A stretch of 64,000 nt of DNA from Mauremys mutica. Its lineage: Eukaryota; Chordata; Testudines; Geoemydidae. Below, piece by piece: positions 26,401-38,183 of this stretch. Location: NCBI RefSeq assembly GCF_020497125.1, contig NC_059084.1:6165501-6229500 (forward strand). The letters are read 5' to 3'. How positions within the stretch are numbered: the first letter of the stretch is position 1; each line of letters opens with the position of its first letter. The position numbers and the translations under genes are program-made. Below the pieces are notes generated by a model. That model was not told the origin of the DNA. It ran no database searches and saw nothing but the letters and a program-made list of their open reading frames with translations.

Positions 26401-27512
26401 GCTAGTGAAGGCAGGGGGCTGGACTTGATGACCTTTCAAGGTCCCTTCCAGTTCTAGGAGATTGGTATATCTCCAATTACTACCTTTACCTTTTAACTCA
26501 GAATTCTAGACACTTCACTGCCATCTTTCCCTAATGTGCTAAGTAAATCAGTCTGACTTTATAGCTCAGTGTAAATCTACTGAACTAAAAAACAAACACA
26601 AAGCAACTGACCAAATCGACAATGTACAGCTCAGTGCGAAATTTCTGCAGAACACTAACTTGACTCAGCACTAATCCACACCATTGCCCCAGAAAACAAA
26701 ACCCCTTTAAAACAAAGAATGGTAAATAAATGTTAATTATTCTTCTCTTGATATCTATGTGCAGCGCTCCAATTATTTACAGAAATGCCTCACCAAAGCT
26801 GTGTATGCATATCCAAAAATAAATATGTGGAAAATACAGGAAGTAGGAGCAAGGTCCAAAATATGAAATTCTCATGAATCCATAGGAATGGGAGGTCTAA
26901 AGCAGATGAGAAGGGCACAAACTGTGGCGTGGGGTGGTTTGTCAAGAGTAGTTGGCACTAGATAGTAAATTACATTTAATTCTGTGGCGGGATGTCTGAA
27001 AGTTTGGATGTATAAGGCTTTGGCAGCTTGATTCTAGAGGCTCTTAGTCAGGCACCTACCTCCGGCAGCTATTTCCCCTTCAGTGGCCAACTTAATGTGG
27101 CTGAAAGCTGAGAAACTCTGCTGGAAGATGGAGATCCCATGAGATGGTGGGGAGAGGGTGAGGACGGGTTTTAGGCCCTTTCATCTTGTAGTGGTGGGAA
27201 AGGGGAGACAAGGGTGGAACATGTTTATAAGGTGGTGGTCACATGGCTGGTATTTGATATGGCGTGGGACAACAAGGACTCCTACCCTTTGATTCAGGCT
27301 GTTGAGTGCAAGGTCAAAGGGATCACAGCTCATGATTTAATCATTACCATTAGTGAAAATTATGCACACCAAAGGCGGCAGAGACGCCCAAGGACGGATC
27401 AAATGCCTGAAGATATTTTTAGCTCTCAACCACTGGTCTGTCAGTCCTCAAACTCTAATAACTCTTCCTTGTTCTACTTCATTCTATCTGCTTTAAATTT
27501 CAGTATCTGCAA

Positions 27513-27582
<70 letters not shown>

Positions 27583-30500
27583 AAGGTATACTGCTCATCA
27601 CCATAATTCTGAAAGACGAACAAAACACAAGCCCGTCACTGCAAAATAAAATTACAGTAGAATATAGCTTTTTAGATTCTGTTCAAAAGAACAGCATGCA
27701 AACATCTGGGAAAAGGTATGCTAGAGCTCAAAAGAGAAAGGAATGGAACATAAGCACACTTGCGAACATGGATTATGCCTCCGTAATGTTCCCTTTCATT
27801 GTAAATGTAGATGCAGTAACAAGTGTAGTTTTTAAAAACTGAACTAAAAAAACTGCGTAGCTTCTTATGTACTGTGCATATAAATCTGCATATAAAACCT
27901 GTACCAAAGACCATGCACAGCTTTGCTTATACTTAGTACATAAACATTTCCATTTTTTTAAATGATATACATAGAAGTCGGAGGTTCAGCTTACAATATG
28001 GAGCATTTATTATTTATTTCAAGATAAATCCCTGTCAAGATGCCAAATCAAGCTAACAGAATCCTTATACCACGGCAACAATAAGACTGAAATAGCTTCT
28101 TGTTTACTTACACCCTCTTTAGCTGCTGAGGCAAACTTGCTCGCTCCAGTTGTAAAACTGCTCCATCCCTTTAAAAAAATAAAATAAAAGGAGGAGAAGG
28201 AAGCTTAATTTAACATGTAATAGTGAAACAGTCAATATATTCTGTGGCACATCCTGTCCTGTAGCCATAAGAGATGCCCACTAATTGAGACAGATTTCCT
28301 TGTGGCGAAGTTCCATTGAACTGTAAAAAAATACTGCGGTGAATTTTCCTTGTTTTCTTGTGCATTCCTATACTACAAATTCTAATTATTATGACTGTAA
28401 CATGAACAATCCTGAACATGGGTTAGTCTAATGGAGAAACAAACTTCACAAAGCTTTTGTTTCTCTCTAAATGCAAATATTTTCACGATAGCAAGAGAAG
28501 ACAAAACGTTGTAGAGCCTGAATAAGTACAGGACACATCAAGACTAGTTTGTGTTTTGAGAGAGTTAAGATCTGGGGGAAAGGGCAAGGGGCAGAGTGAA
28601 ACTTAGGTATAAGCCTGGAAGAAGCTGAAAAGGGAGCCAAGAGCCAGTGGATTCAAACAACATAAAACAAAACAAAAAGGATTAAGGGGCTCATAAGCAG
28701 CAGACGCAGATCCATTATTGATTTGTTTCTTGTTTATAAGAAAGCCTAAAACAACTTCTGGTTGTTTTTTTGGCCTTATAAATATCAGGAATATAAAGCC
28801 TTGTTTTGCCTGTTTTTTTCCTGGAGACCTCCATCAAGTTCAGGAAACTCAATCAGTAGTTTTCTCAGCCCTTAGTAATAGAGTGTGGAATCTATAATAA
28901 AGATTTTTTCCTCACAGTTTTTTTGTCAGGCATTTAATAAGGAGCTACAAAGGAAACAGTTTTAAAAATTCTCATTAAAACTTTCTTCCTCTCTCAATTG
29001 TTCAGTTTGCAGTTCCTTGATAGTTGTGATATAATAGTATTAGTTACCCAGTCATGTGGAATCTTTCAATAAAAACAAGACAACAAGATCTGAATTTCTA
29101 ACGTAAAACAAAAACAAACAGAAAAAAAAACTTTAGCATACTTTTCAGGACTTCTTTATACACATTATAAAGAAACAAGGAAAGAACACTGACAGATTTT
29201 TTTTTCCTCTGCAGGTCACCTGCAAGTAAATCTGTTAAGCTATGGAGCTGCACTACTTCAGTACTGCTTAACAGCAGCTGTATGGATCAGATACACCCCT
29301 ATAACTGCCCCATATAGTTGGTATGTCACTTCTGAAGCACAGACACTTGTGAGCATCTCTGCAGAAAAGCTGAAAATACCACCAGAAAAGGTCAGGGTGC
29401 TTTGCTCATCAAGCTTTCCAATGAATTTAGCTAGTCCATAAAAGAAGGTGTAGGCTCTATACTCAACAGTCCCTTTAAAGACTCCAGTGAGATCCCTTCA
29501 TTAGTAGTCTCATCTTGCTTTGTTTCATGCTGATAAATGGAATGACAGTGATGATGCTGATGTGCAAATGGCAAGATGATATTTCTTGTAATTCTGATGT
29601 TAAAAGTAGGCTCACAGGACAACAGACAACCTAAACTGATCTCAGCCTAATCAGCATCAACTATACAGCAAATTAGCCATCTGATGAATAATAACGGGGG
29701 AGGGGGGGGAAGCCTTACACGTGTATTTGATTTTTTTAGGTTTATTCCTCTCATATATTATAAGGAATATTGTTTTCCTCAATCAGATGAGAATTCATGC
29801 AAATGAAAAACTTCAACCACTTTACAAAAGGTGTTTATGTTTAAGCTGCAATTCATGGGTTTAGTCGCAAGAGGGCATTTTAGTCACTAGTTTCAATCAG
29901 ATCACATTTGAATAATGTCTGACAAAGATTTAGATCAGTGGCTCTCAACCTTTCCAGACTACTGTACTCTTTCAGGAGTCTGATTTGTCTTGCGCACCCA
30001 CAAGTTTCACCTCACTTAAAAACGCCTTGCTTACAAAATCAGACATAAAAATACAAAAGTGTCACAGCTCACTATTACTGAAAAATTGCTGACTCTCATT
30101 TTTACCACATAATTATAAATCCATTGAAATATAAATAGTGTACTGACATTTCAGTATATAGAGCAGTATAAACAAGTCAGTGTCTGTATAAAATTTTAGT
30201 TTGTACTGACTTCACTAGTGCTTTTTATGTAGCTTGGTGTAAAACTAGGCAAATATCTAGATGCGTTGATATATCCCCTGGAAGTCCTCTGTGTACCCCC
30301 AGGGGTATGCGTACCCCTGGTTGAGAACCACTAATTTAGATGATACGGCAGTATTTTACCATAAAAAAAACCTGAGAAGTACGTAAGACAGGTGCTTGTG
30401 AATTGTGCCATTTATAGAATCTGATATGCAATATGAATACTAAACATTTTTTCACCCATCTGTGAACACCTTTTCCCATGACCCCCATCCTTCTTTAGGG

Positions 30501-33500
30501 TTCTGTGCCATATGGAATTTCTACCCTATTCCTTCCCCATATCTGAAAGGTACAAAACTGTATTTGAAGGATGATGTACAGATGAATGGAAAAGTAAGTC
30601 TGAATGCCTCTACACTAGGTCATGGTGCTGTAATGAAATCTTGCATACACCATACAATAAACTCTAAGAAGCAAAACACCTAGGCATGTGTCAAATATGA
30701 GAGCTGCAGACCCAAGGAAGCCTTCCAGACCTGCTAGAATTATCTCTGATGGGATCATCAGGTCACAGAGAAGAAACTAGGAGCACAAAAAAGCAGCCAC
30801 AGGGGACAGGGCAAGGAGGTTTGTTAGTTTCACTTAAAGACATAACCCATCTAGGAGTTCCATGAAATACAAATAAGGTATGAGCAAACTGACTTTTGCA
30901 TGTTCCTAATGCTGTAAATAACCATTTGCAATGGTATTTGACTTCTGTGGCTGAGTGGAGACTGACAACAAGAGAGTGTTGGAGGGAAAGGAAATAAGGA
31001 TACTATATACTCTTACAAATATGAGCAATCCCTAAAGGAAAATCCAAATCTCCCCACATTTTTCCTTACATCAGGTATCACCAAACTGTCTATTTATACT
31101 CCCATTGCCCATCACTAGGACATCTCTTGGCCCTGGTAAACAGTTTGCTACTTGTAGTTGCACATTCCTTGCCAATAGTAGAGTGGTCAATTCTTTTAGT
31201 GTTAAGAAGTTCATGTTTGGAATCCTGTTAGGACTGCCTCCACCTGTCTTTTTGACCAGCATTTTAGGCTTAATGTGTTGGCGGGGTCCAGACTTTTGAT
31301 CCGATTGCTTTGAGAAGACACGTAAGTGTCAACCACAGAAATAAACAATGTTCCTCAGATGCACATGCATTGCATATTTCCCAGTTACAGCTATTAATTT
31401 TCTCTCTATTCATATTTTCATAATCTGGGCTACAAATCCAGGAACATACTGCTAACAGTCACAGAAAGCTCAGAGAAAGAATCTCCTTACCGAGTATAGC
31501 GAAGACATGGCATTGTTGAGGAAGTCATCATCTTTTTTCGGAGGGTTGACTGTGTTCCCAAATCCCACATAACGATTCTCTTGGCCACTAAATCACACCC
31601 CAACAGAAAACAATTGTAATTATTATGCATTTCATTAAAACTATCAGACCAAAAATATAAATTTTTGTTTCTTTGTTTTAAAGATTCTCATACACCTGGA
31701 AGTAAAGGACTGGTAGAATTTGCATCAGCAGTGCAGGTAAACTGTGTGCTTGACTCCCTCACTCAGCTCTACTTTTGCAGCTTGTTTGTAACATGCAAGA
31801 ACACCACTGCACAATTATGTAAAGCAAGTGAATGTGCACTGTAGACAAGAAAACCTCCTTGCAGATTTTATCATCTCAGTAAATCTTCTCCTGTGGTATA
31901 ATAGATCAGTTAGTTACTTCAGAACTGTGGTCTCTTTTTGCATATCACTGCATTAACTGAAGAACCTAGTGGTAGCGTTATTAAATACCTGAGTTTCACA
32001 TGCTCTGCTCTAGGCAATTGAACCTGAAAGCTTCATAGATCAGGAGGCCACCATGGTGATAAAGCTACTGTCTATATTTGACTCACAAGCCTCAGCTTCA
32101 CTGCACATCAAACCTTTCCTTGATACATAGGAAAGAAAAGGCCCTTTTTAATGCTTTTATACCCAATCCTTTGTCATGTATTATCACTTATTTTACACCC
32201 AGTGAGGAAGTGACCAGAGTCTGGTATGGCCCAATGGATTAACAGAGCCATATGTAAACTGACAGGAAAATAATAAGGCCCTAGTGTAGGGTATTCTGAA
32301 GGGCCATGACACACAATGGTTGATACAGAAGTGTCTAGTCTAATAAACATTACTTGCAAGTCAAATAACTTTACCCTTGATAGGAGCTGAAATCATCGTT
32401 TAACCAGTCTTCAAACGCTTTGTCGGAAGAACCAGCTGCATTCTGGGATGGTCCAGCAGATCTACTCAAATGAAAGATTTTTAGGACGTTAAACTACATG
32501 AAGCATAAAGAAACAAATGACTTTGCTCATCACAGAAGCTTGTGCCGAAGACAGATCAGAATTTTACATCCATCAGGCGAGAGCATCTGAGTCTCTTTTA
32601 ACTCATGGAGAAAGAAAGCTGTAAACAAGTCCACAAACAATGGTGTTTAGACCACTTTAAGTTTGCTAGCACTTAGTGGTTATTGTAGAACTTGCCAATC
32701 ACAAGTTGCTGGTTCTCCTTGTTTCTAGTTCCTTGTACAGGTAAACCTGACTCTTTATTGCCAAGAAGAACCAGAAGCACCTGAAAGCAAGCTATGCTTC
32801 TACCAGGGATCCAGAAACATCAGAGTAAGAGAAACACAGATACCTTCAGGGACTGGAACCACCAGCTAGAATACAGCTGGCAGCCATGAAAGGGAGAGGG
32901 CTGTTGGGGTGAAGGTGGAAGAGGGGACCAGGTGTTTGACCATGACTGAGAGGGGAGATGGTTCATGCAGCCACAGTAAAGTATATTCAGGGAAGAAAGG
33001 AAAGCAAAAGAACAGGACAGAAGGAAAAAGCAAAAATAGGCAATATTTGCTGTATTCTGGACAGCTAAATACACTAAAGGCTTTCCTATTCTGAATATAA
33101 GGAAATACTGTAGTAGCCCATTGGGAAATGATGCAAGCACAAATGGGAGGGACTGTAGCTAGTACAATTACAATCTGTATTAAGAAGTGGTCCACACTGA
33201 AGAAAGTTTAGATAACACTGCTGTCAAACTAACATGCCATCACTTCCTATCCAAAAATCAGAGAAGAGCAACTTCATTAAACTAGCTGCTGAGCTGTGGC
33301 TGGACATTGACATTTTAATCTGGGAGACTGAAGCTAAAACATGCTAATAGTAGTAAAATGGTAAATATCTAGGAAAACAAATCTGAGGCAGATAATAGTT
33401 CCTCAATTACAAAATGTCTTTGTCATGTGTTTTCTCAGACACAGCTTCCAAAGAAATAGGAGGGTAAAAAAAAAAAATTAACCCGATTATGGAAATGAAA

Positions 33501-36500
33501 GTATTTCTATCTTTTAAAAAAAAAAAAATTGAATGGAGATATCCTATCTCCTGGAACCGGAAGGGACCTTGAAAGATCATCAAGTCCAGCCCCCTGCCTT
33601 CACTAGCAGGACCAAGTACTGATTTTTGCCCCAGATCCCTAAGTGGCCCCCTCAAGGATTGAACTCACAACCCTGGGTTTAGCAGGCCAATGCTCAAACC
33701 ACTGAGCTATCCCTCCCCCCAATAGGGATCTAGCAAAGAGTGCTGCCAGTGGAGACAAATAGTCTGTCAGCAGAATAAGAACAGTGACATTCAACTGTCA
33801 TGCTTGATAGCGAGATCAAACTGTATGAGAATTGGATAACTAGAATACATACCGATGAGCTGAAAACAGGGCCGTCTTGGGCTGAGGTGGAGTCCAGTTT
33901 CTGGCAGGAGAAGTTTCAAGAGACCATTCCTTGCCCTCAGCTAAAGTAGCCACCTAAAGAGGGGGAGAAAGTGTGAAGATGGTAAGGTCCTAATTTTCAA
34001 GTAAAATGAAAATGTAGAAATAACCTTCAACAGAGTGTCAACAGTCAGTTGGAGCAGCTGCAGAAGCAGGCAAAGTAGGGATTACTGCATGGGACAGAGA
34101 GTAAAATGGTTGTTTAGCTGATGCTGCTCCTCCTCCAAGCTCCAGGGCTGTGCAAGGAAGACCTCCTTCATTGTGGGGAAGAGCAGCATTCAGGTGGTGA
34201 CTCCTCCTCAGATGGTCTTGGGAAAAAACTGCTGGGAGGAACCAACCAGCCAATGAGAGCAGCTGGAGAGGCAGCCAAATCAGGGCTTTGTCCATTCAGA
34301 GATTTTCCTATAATTTTGCCTAGACTTTCCGTCAGCTGTTTCCTCCAAAGTTCTCCCTCGTATTCTCTTCACCTTAGCTTCCAAACTGGTCCAATTTACC
34401 CTCTTCTTCCCTGTCCTGCTAGAGACCTGTCCATCCCAACTCCCCCAAATAGTAAAGATCTAAGAACTACAGTATGAGAAACTATGCAACGTTAAGCTAT
34501 TGAGATGTTCCCTCTTCTAGCTGCAGAGTGTCCCAGACTAGCAATTCATAAGTGGCACAACTACACCTCTTTTGGCAAACCAATTTCAAAACTGTGTAAG
34601 AGCTCCAGCCATGTAGAATGCAGCTTCTCAACTTAGTAGTGCAGGCCAGCATAAATGCACAACCCCTGTGTGTTCAAGTCTCTGCAATTTCCAGGTGCGT
34701 ATTTGAATTTTGAGGGGTTTTATTTTGAGAAATTGCACAAAGCCTCCTTTTGGAATGACGTTTCCAGTGCAGGCATGGATTTCGCTGCTCTTTATGGTCT
34801 CACTTGCTCTTGGCAGAGTAATCTGCCATTTTGCATCCACCAAAAAAGAAGTGCTGGCAATTAATTGGGCCCTATAGAATAAGATTGTCTGAGGCAATAA
34901 TAAGCTGACTCTCAGCTGGTGTAAACTGGCATAGATCCATTACTTTCAACTGTGCTACAACAAATTACACCATTGATAATCTGGCGACCATGGCCAAACA
35001 AAAAACAAGGACATTAATGAAAATTTCTAGAGAATAAGCTTTTTGTAGATTACAGAACAGCAAGTCTTATCCTCTCTCAGGAACTGCAACAAGTTTTTAC
35101 AAAGAGGTTGCAAGATTTAATAAGTGTTTGTCAAGTGCTTTGAGATTTTCAAATGGGAAGTATTAAGGATGCACAAGTTATTATTCATCTGTGTTTACCT
35201 TATCTCTAAAGAGAGCTGCAGCTTTGCTGTTGTATTTCTCCTGCATTGACCAGCAGGGATCATAATCCTCCTGAGATTCCAGAAATTCTCGAAATTTGCC
35301 ATTACCACCAGCCTTCATCTTCTCCAACTCAATGTCCTTCCACTTGTCCATAGTGACAGAGCGCACAAAGCTGGAAATCAGAATTAGAGAGGAAACACCT
35401 CACTTTTTATTTATTGCTAGAATCCTGTTATTATAATATACCATAAAACAAAATTAACACACCTCATTGGCAGCTATACCAAAAATTAAGCCTTTAGAAA
35501 TGCCACTGCTACCAGCTGCACTTTTACTGAGATTGCTTCCTACCCTGCAGGGAGGAAAAGCACTATAGCAAAAAAGCCTTATGAGTTTTCGCTGTTGAAA
35601 AAAAAAACAGCGAGTTCCACTTAAATGGGACAGTCTGTGCAAATGAAACAAAATGTAGATATCCCAACCCAAATTCTGAATTGCCTATCAAAATCACTTA
35701 ACAGAAAATATTTTCCCTACATTTTCCAAACAAACAGTCTGCTACTCTTTAGTACCACTCATCTCTCAGGACTGCACTTAGAATGAACTTCAGGTACTCA
35801 ACAAGTCATCTGTCCTATATCTAAAATAACCACATCCAAGGGCATTTATGACTGGGATTAGTGTCCCTCAGCTTTGCTTTGGGACATAAATTAGTGCTGC
35901 TGCTCATTATTCCACATGAAAAACAAATAGGCCCCTATTGTTAATGCTTAAATATTCCATCAAAGAAAAGGTCAAGGAGATCTCCTCACCAAGACCGTAA
36001 AACTTTGCTCCATCTACATCTCTATGCTCATTTCCTCCTATCCTCTCTTGGTCCTTACCCTCCTCACATCTCTTTTTCGTCTCCGTGCTTCATTCCTTCT
36101 TTCATGTAGCAATTGGAATAATTTCCACTTCTTATTCACTGAACACTCTCGACCCCCTACTCACCTTCAAATCATCCTTTAAAAACCACTTCTAAGTGTC
36201 CCCCTGGTATTAGCGTTTGCATTCCTGAATTCTCCTCTCTCCCTTATCTGAATAATTGTTCCATATTCTGCCTCTCTCTGTTAGATTTAGACCCAGGACC
36301 ATACACATGTGTATGTGTTGGAAGGGGGAGAGGTTGTTTGCTCATTGGCTCATTTTAGAAGAATATAAAACACTGTGTACTCGACAGGAACCTCTATAAA
36401 CAACATACATTCTATGTTCTATAATGCACTGGGTACATTTATAGCATTACAATTGTCTTAGTTCAATTTTAAAAATACCTGGTACCACTAGAGTTCTTTA

Positions 36501-38179
36501 GCCTACAAGAATAGACAAAATTTAAAATAGGACACAACATGAACAACTGATAGGACTAGAGGTCTCCTAAATTTCTCCATAACATTACATTTGATTCATG
36601 GCGAGGTAACATACTGAGGTAACCTAACTTAATCATGTGTGTACTTACACCACTAACTCATTTTTGGTTTCTAGATTTCACAGTGGATTAGCAATACGTT
36701 ATATTCTGATTTGCAAAATTCTAGATTTGCTGTTCTGCTGAAGCATGGCAAACTTGCATCTCCATAGCTATATCCAAAAAAAAAATACTCCTTGCAATGA
36801 CTTCCATGTTTTTCCCCTGAAAAAAAAATTGTAAAACATCTGGTCTGTGTTTGTTCCCAAGACTGACCTGAGGTGAACTCCCAAGCCTCTGTGTTTTCCT
36901 GAGCATTCCAGACAGATCCAGATTCCATAGGTCACGCTCACCCATTGAGGGTTAAACGCACCACACTCAAAACAGACCTATAAGAAAAAAAATATCGTCC
37001 ATAACTCTCCGTCATCATTTGCTCTGGGTAAAACTTTCAAAGTACAGACACAGAAAATCATAAAAAAGCTACTTGCAGCAAATAAATTCAGAATTAGGAG
37101 TCGTTAGTGTTTAAAGACTTCTTCCTCGTGTACATAAGTTCCATTACGTAGTCATTTAGAAAGAGCCTTGAGGGTTTAATGTTTTATAGGCAGAACCATT
37201 CATGTTAACTGACTCACACTATAGAAATAGAAGCTAAACTGATGTTTCTGTCTCTAGAAAGACTGAATTAAACACTACCCTCAGGGCACCATATAAATAT
37301 ATTATGAAATAACTTTGTTTCACATGTCCATAAAGAACAAAACGTACACAATCAAAATTTATGCTTTTGTAAGATTGTTTTGAGGGGGAGAAAACAATCC
37401 AACAGGTAAAGAATAACTTAAGTGGAATTAGTTCTGTGTCATGGAGAAAAAGTTAGGAACATCAATTCAGTTCTGTGATCTGACCATCTGACAGCCAGTC
37501 AAACATAATTGCAACTAGCATGGTTCTAGCGCCAATCCAGGTAGGCATTTTAAAAAAAATAAACATACTTGTGTACTGGGCAGCTTCTGTTCTTTTATAG
37601 CAGGGATTCTAAATACAGTTTGTCATCAGGTCATGTGAGGGCAACTGATTGAGAGTTTCAAATATCATTACAAATCCCTAGGGTGTATAGGAGGACTTCA
37701 AAGGCAGATTACCATAAATATGGTAGCACACTGACAAGATTATTTTGTTTGTATTATTAGAGTATAAACATAAAGTGCTTTAAATAGAAAGTTCCTATTC
37801 TTAAAATATACAACAATGTCCCAAAACAAAATTCTCTGAGGGTTTGGCTGACAAACCACCAGTGGTTTACTGAATCTCTAGAACCACTCAACGGAGTTAT
37901 GCCCAATAACTGACAGTTTATCAGTCTTATTGGAATACAATTTAATGGAAGTATATACATATCCACATCTGTACCTTAAAATTTATTGGCTATGCTAATA
38001 CCATTAATAAAATATCTCCAGAGAACAAATTCAGTTGTCTGAAATGGGCTGAAAAGTATTTGTTGCTGCTTAGTTAAATGCTTCAAACAATATATATAAA
38101 TATATATAGACCTTCTTACATTGTTCTCATCTTGCACTCTGATTTCTTTAAGAACTTTCCTTGTTCTTGGACTTGCCAT
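17142..38179 (-). CDS. ARFGAP1: ARFGAP1, ADP-ribosylation factor GTPase-activating protein 1, spliced CDS of 12 exons
   Basis: ArfGAP1 triggers GTP hydrolysis on ARF1 at the Golgi and couples it to membrane curvature and COPI coat dynamics. Joining 38179-38120, 36977-36868, 35370-35199, 33953-33853, 32461-32375, 31587-31491, 28168-28112, 25844-25812, 22716-22660, 20454-20395, 18307-18231 and 17499-17142 gives 1269 bases, 422 residues plus TAG. All junctions are GT-AG and the phases agree. The zinc finger is C22-x2-C25-x16-C42-x2-C45, with catalytic R50 in GKHRG. The ArfGAP domain runs to about residue 120. ALPS1 is near residues 199-228 ([14 protein letters not shown]) and ALPS2 near 265-295 (GWRDVTTFF). 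The tail has repeated Trp motifs and ends DGWDNQNW. The human protein is 406 residues, as I recall it. Identity is certain from several long near-identical stretches. The gene is head-to-head with NKAIN4. Confidence 0.97.
18231..18307 (-). CDS. ARFGAP1: ARFGAP1 exon 12 (residues 279-304, ALPS2)
   Basis: It reads [20 protein letters not shown] and then DDLSE, with arginine 304 split 2+1 at donor AAG|GTACTA. The acceptor is [19 protein letters not shown] is the invariant part of ALPS2. Confidence 0.95.
20395..20454 (-). CDS. ARFGAP1: ARFGAP1 exon 11 (residues 259-278, start of ALPS2)
   Basis: A 60-base exon in phase 0 at both ends that encodes [20 protein letters not shown]. The acceptor is ATCTAG and the donor AAG|GTACGA. 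It corresponds to the human segment VKEGKIFDDVSSGVSQLASK and leads into ALPS2. It is the least conserved of the middle exons. Confidence 0.93.
22660..22716 (-). CDS. ARFGAP1: ARFGAP1 exon 10 (residues 240-258)
   Basis: A 57-base exon in phase 0 at both ends that encodes [19 protein letters not shown]. The acceptor is AAATAG and the donor AAG|GTAACT. It differs from human by one residue (Q for H) as I recall that sequence. Confidence 0.94.
25812..25844 (-). CDS. ARFGAP1: ARFGAP1 exon 9 (33-base small exon, residues 229-239)
   Basis: It encodes [11 protein letters not shown] between acceptor TTACAG and donor AAG|GTGATT, in phase 0 at both ends. It is too short to be noticed as an open frame; the near-identical vertebrate peptide (with S for T at one site) makes it secure. 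A palindromic mini-element sits about 75 bases upstream in the intron. Confidence 0.92.
25917..25986. repeat. palindromic mini-element upstream of ARFGAP1 exon 9
   Basis: GTAAAATCCTGGTCC pairs with GCGTCCAGGATTTCAC around a TTGACTTCAAT core. In gene orientation it lies about 73 bases before the acceptor of the 33-base exon. Confidence 0.7.
26297..26475 (+). mobile_element. tRNA-derived SINE, turtle Cry I type
   Basis: The 5' part is tRNA-like. Box A reads TAGCTCAGTGGTTTGAGC and box B reads GAGTTCAATCC. The 3' part (GACTTGATGACCTTTCAAGG, then CCCTTCCAGTTCTA) resembles the tail of CR1-type LINEs that would mobilise it. I recognise the family from memory as the Pol III SINE of hidden-neck turtles. 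It sits in ARFGAP1 intron 8, antisense to the gene. Clear target duplications were not seen. Confidence 0.88.
27516..27575. repeat. (TA)30 microsatellite
   Basis: An uninterrupted 60-base TA run in ARFGAP1 intron 8. Likely polymorphic and able to extrude as a cruciform. Confidence 0.97.
28112..28168 (-). CDS. ARFGAP1: ARFGAP1 exon 8 (residues 210-228, second half of ALPS1)
   Basis: A 57-base exon, phase 0 at both ends, encoding [19 protein letters not shown]. The acceptor is TTAAAG and the donor GGT|GTAAGT. It completes ALPS1 with W211, F214 and F221 on the hydrophobic face. Because it is symmetric, its skipping would keep the frame while shortening the curvature sensor. Confidence 0.94.
29936..30333. 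mobile_element. non-autonomous hAT transposon with intact 8-bp target duplication
   Basis: The 398-bp element has terminal inverted repeats CAGTGGCTCTCAACC and GGTTGAGAACCACTA. It is flanked by perfect 8-base duplications ATTTAGAT at 29928-29935 and 30334-30341, diagnostic of hAT integration. The interior is AT-rich with no transposase frame. The GTACCCCTGGTTGAGAACCA end is familiar from sauropsid hAT elements. It is in ARFGAP1 intron 7. Confidence 0.9.
31491..31587 (-). CDS. ARFGAP1: ARFGAP1 exon 7 (residues 177-209, first half of ALPS1)
   Basis: The acceptor is TTTAG. It reads [20 protein letters not shown] and then [12 protein letters not shown], ending in phase 0 at donor TCG|GTAAGG. The final segment is the first half of the ALPS1 amphipathic helix, which has a serine/threonine-rich polar face and bulky hydrophobics (F199, L200, M204, L207). 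Confidence 0.95.
32375..32461 (-). CDS. ARFGAP1: ARFGAP1 exon 6 (residues 148-177)
   Basis: After acceptor GAGTAG it reads [20 protein letters not shown], then NDDFSSYQ, with glycine 177 split 2+1 at donor AGG|GTAAAG. The [13 protein letters not shown] stretch is a fixed ArfGAP1 signature. Length 87 bases. Confidence 0.95.
33537..33720 (-). mobile_element. tRNA-derived SINE, turtle Cry I type, second copy
   Basis: Reverse complement of the element at 26.3 kb: box A is at about 33700 and box B near 33665 on the minus strand. It lies in ARFGAP1 intron 5 in the sense direction, just upstream in the window of the T/A tract at 33.51 kb. The two copies agree closely over the tRNA-like part. Confidence 0.87.
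33853..33953 (-). CDS. ARFGAP1: ARFGAP1 exon 5 (residues 115-148)
   Basis: It reads [20 protein letters not shown] and then a proline-rich linker up to AHR, with arginine 148 split 2+1 at donor TCG|GTATGT. The acceptor is CTTTAG. The WSLE-S-P-NWTPPQP pattern matches vertebrate ArfGAP1 just after the catalytic domain. Confidence 0.95.
34908..34983. repeat. palindromic mini-element in ARFGAP1 intron 4
   Basis: ACTCTCAGCTGGTGTAAACT pairs with AAATTACACCATTGATAATC around TCCATTACTTTCAACTGTG. Diverged copy. Confidence 0.55.
35199..35370 (-). CDS. ARFGAP1: ARFGAP1 exon 4 (ArfGAP domain second half, residues 57-114)
   Basis: The exon starts with the last base of serine 57 and reads [18 protein letters not shown] through AAALFRDK, ending in phase 0 at donor AAG|GTAAAC. 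The 172 bases match the conserved second half of the ArfGAP fold almost without change, including the DYDPCW segment. No indel or stop is present. Confidence 0.97.
36868..36977 (-). CDS. ARFGAP1: ARFGAP1 exon 3 (zinc finger, residues 21-57)
   Basis: It opens [12 protein letters not shown] after acceptor TTATAG and ends GLGVHLS, with serine 57 split 2+1 across donor CAG|GTCAGT. It contains all four zinc ligands, C22, C25, C42 and C45, and the arginine finger R50 in GKHRG, so the GAP catalytic core is intact. Length is 110 bases. Confidence 0.97.
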
Positions 38180-38183
38180 GTTT
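38120..38183 (-). CDS. ARFGAP1: ARFGAP1 exon 2 (start codon exon, residues 1-20)
   Basis: The acceptor TTATAG precedes a four-base leader AAAC, then ATG at 38179 with A at -3 and G at +4, a strong initiation context. It encodes [20 protein letters not shown] and ends in phase 0 at the donor AAT|GTAAGA. An A/T-rich TATATA run lies 12 bases past the donor. The peptide matches the N terminus of vertebrate ArfGAP1 with I for V at residue 13. Confidence 0.96.

Noticed and set aside
27214..27576. 120-codon open frame ending in alternating Ile-Tyr
   Set aside because: The end is the (TA)30 microsatellite and the frame is in ARFGAP1 intron 8 on the other strand.
33407..33655. 82-codon minus-strand open frame
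   Set aside because: Overlaps the second SINE and a poly-A/T tract; not a gene.
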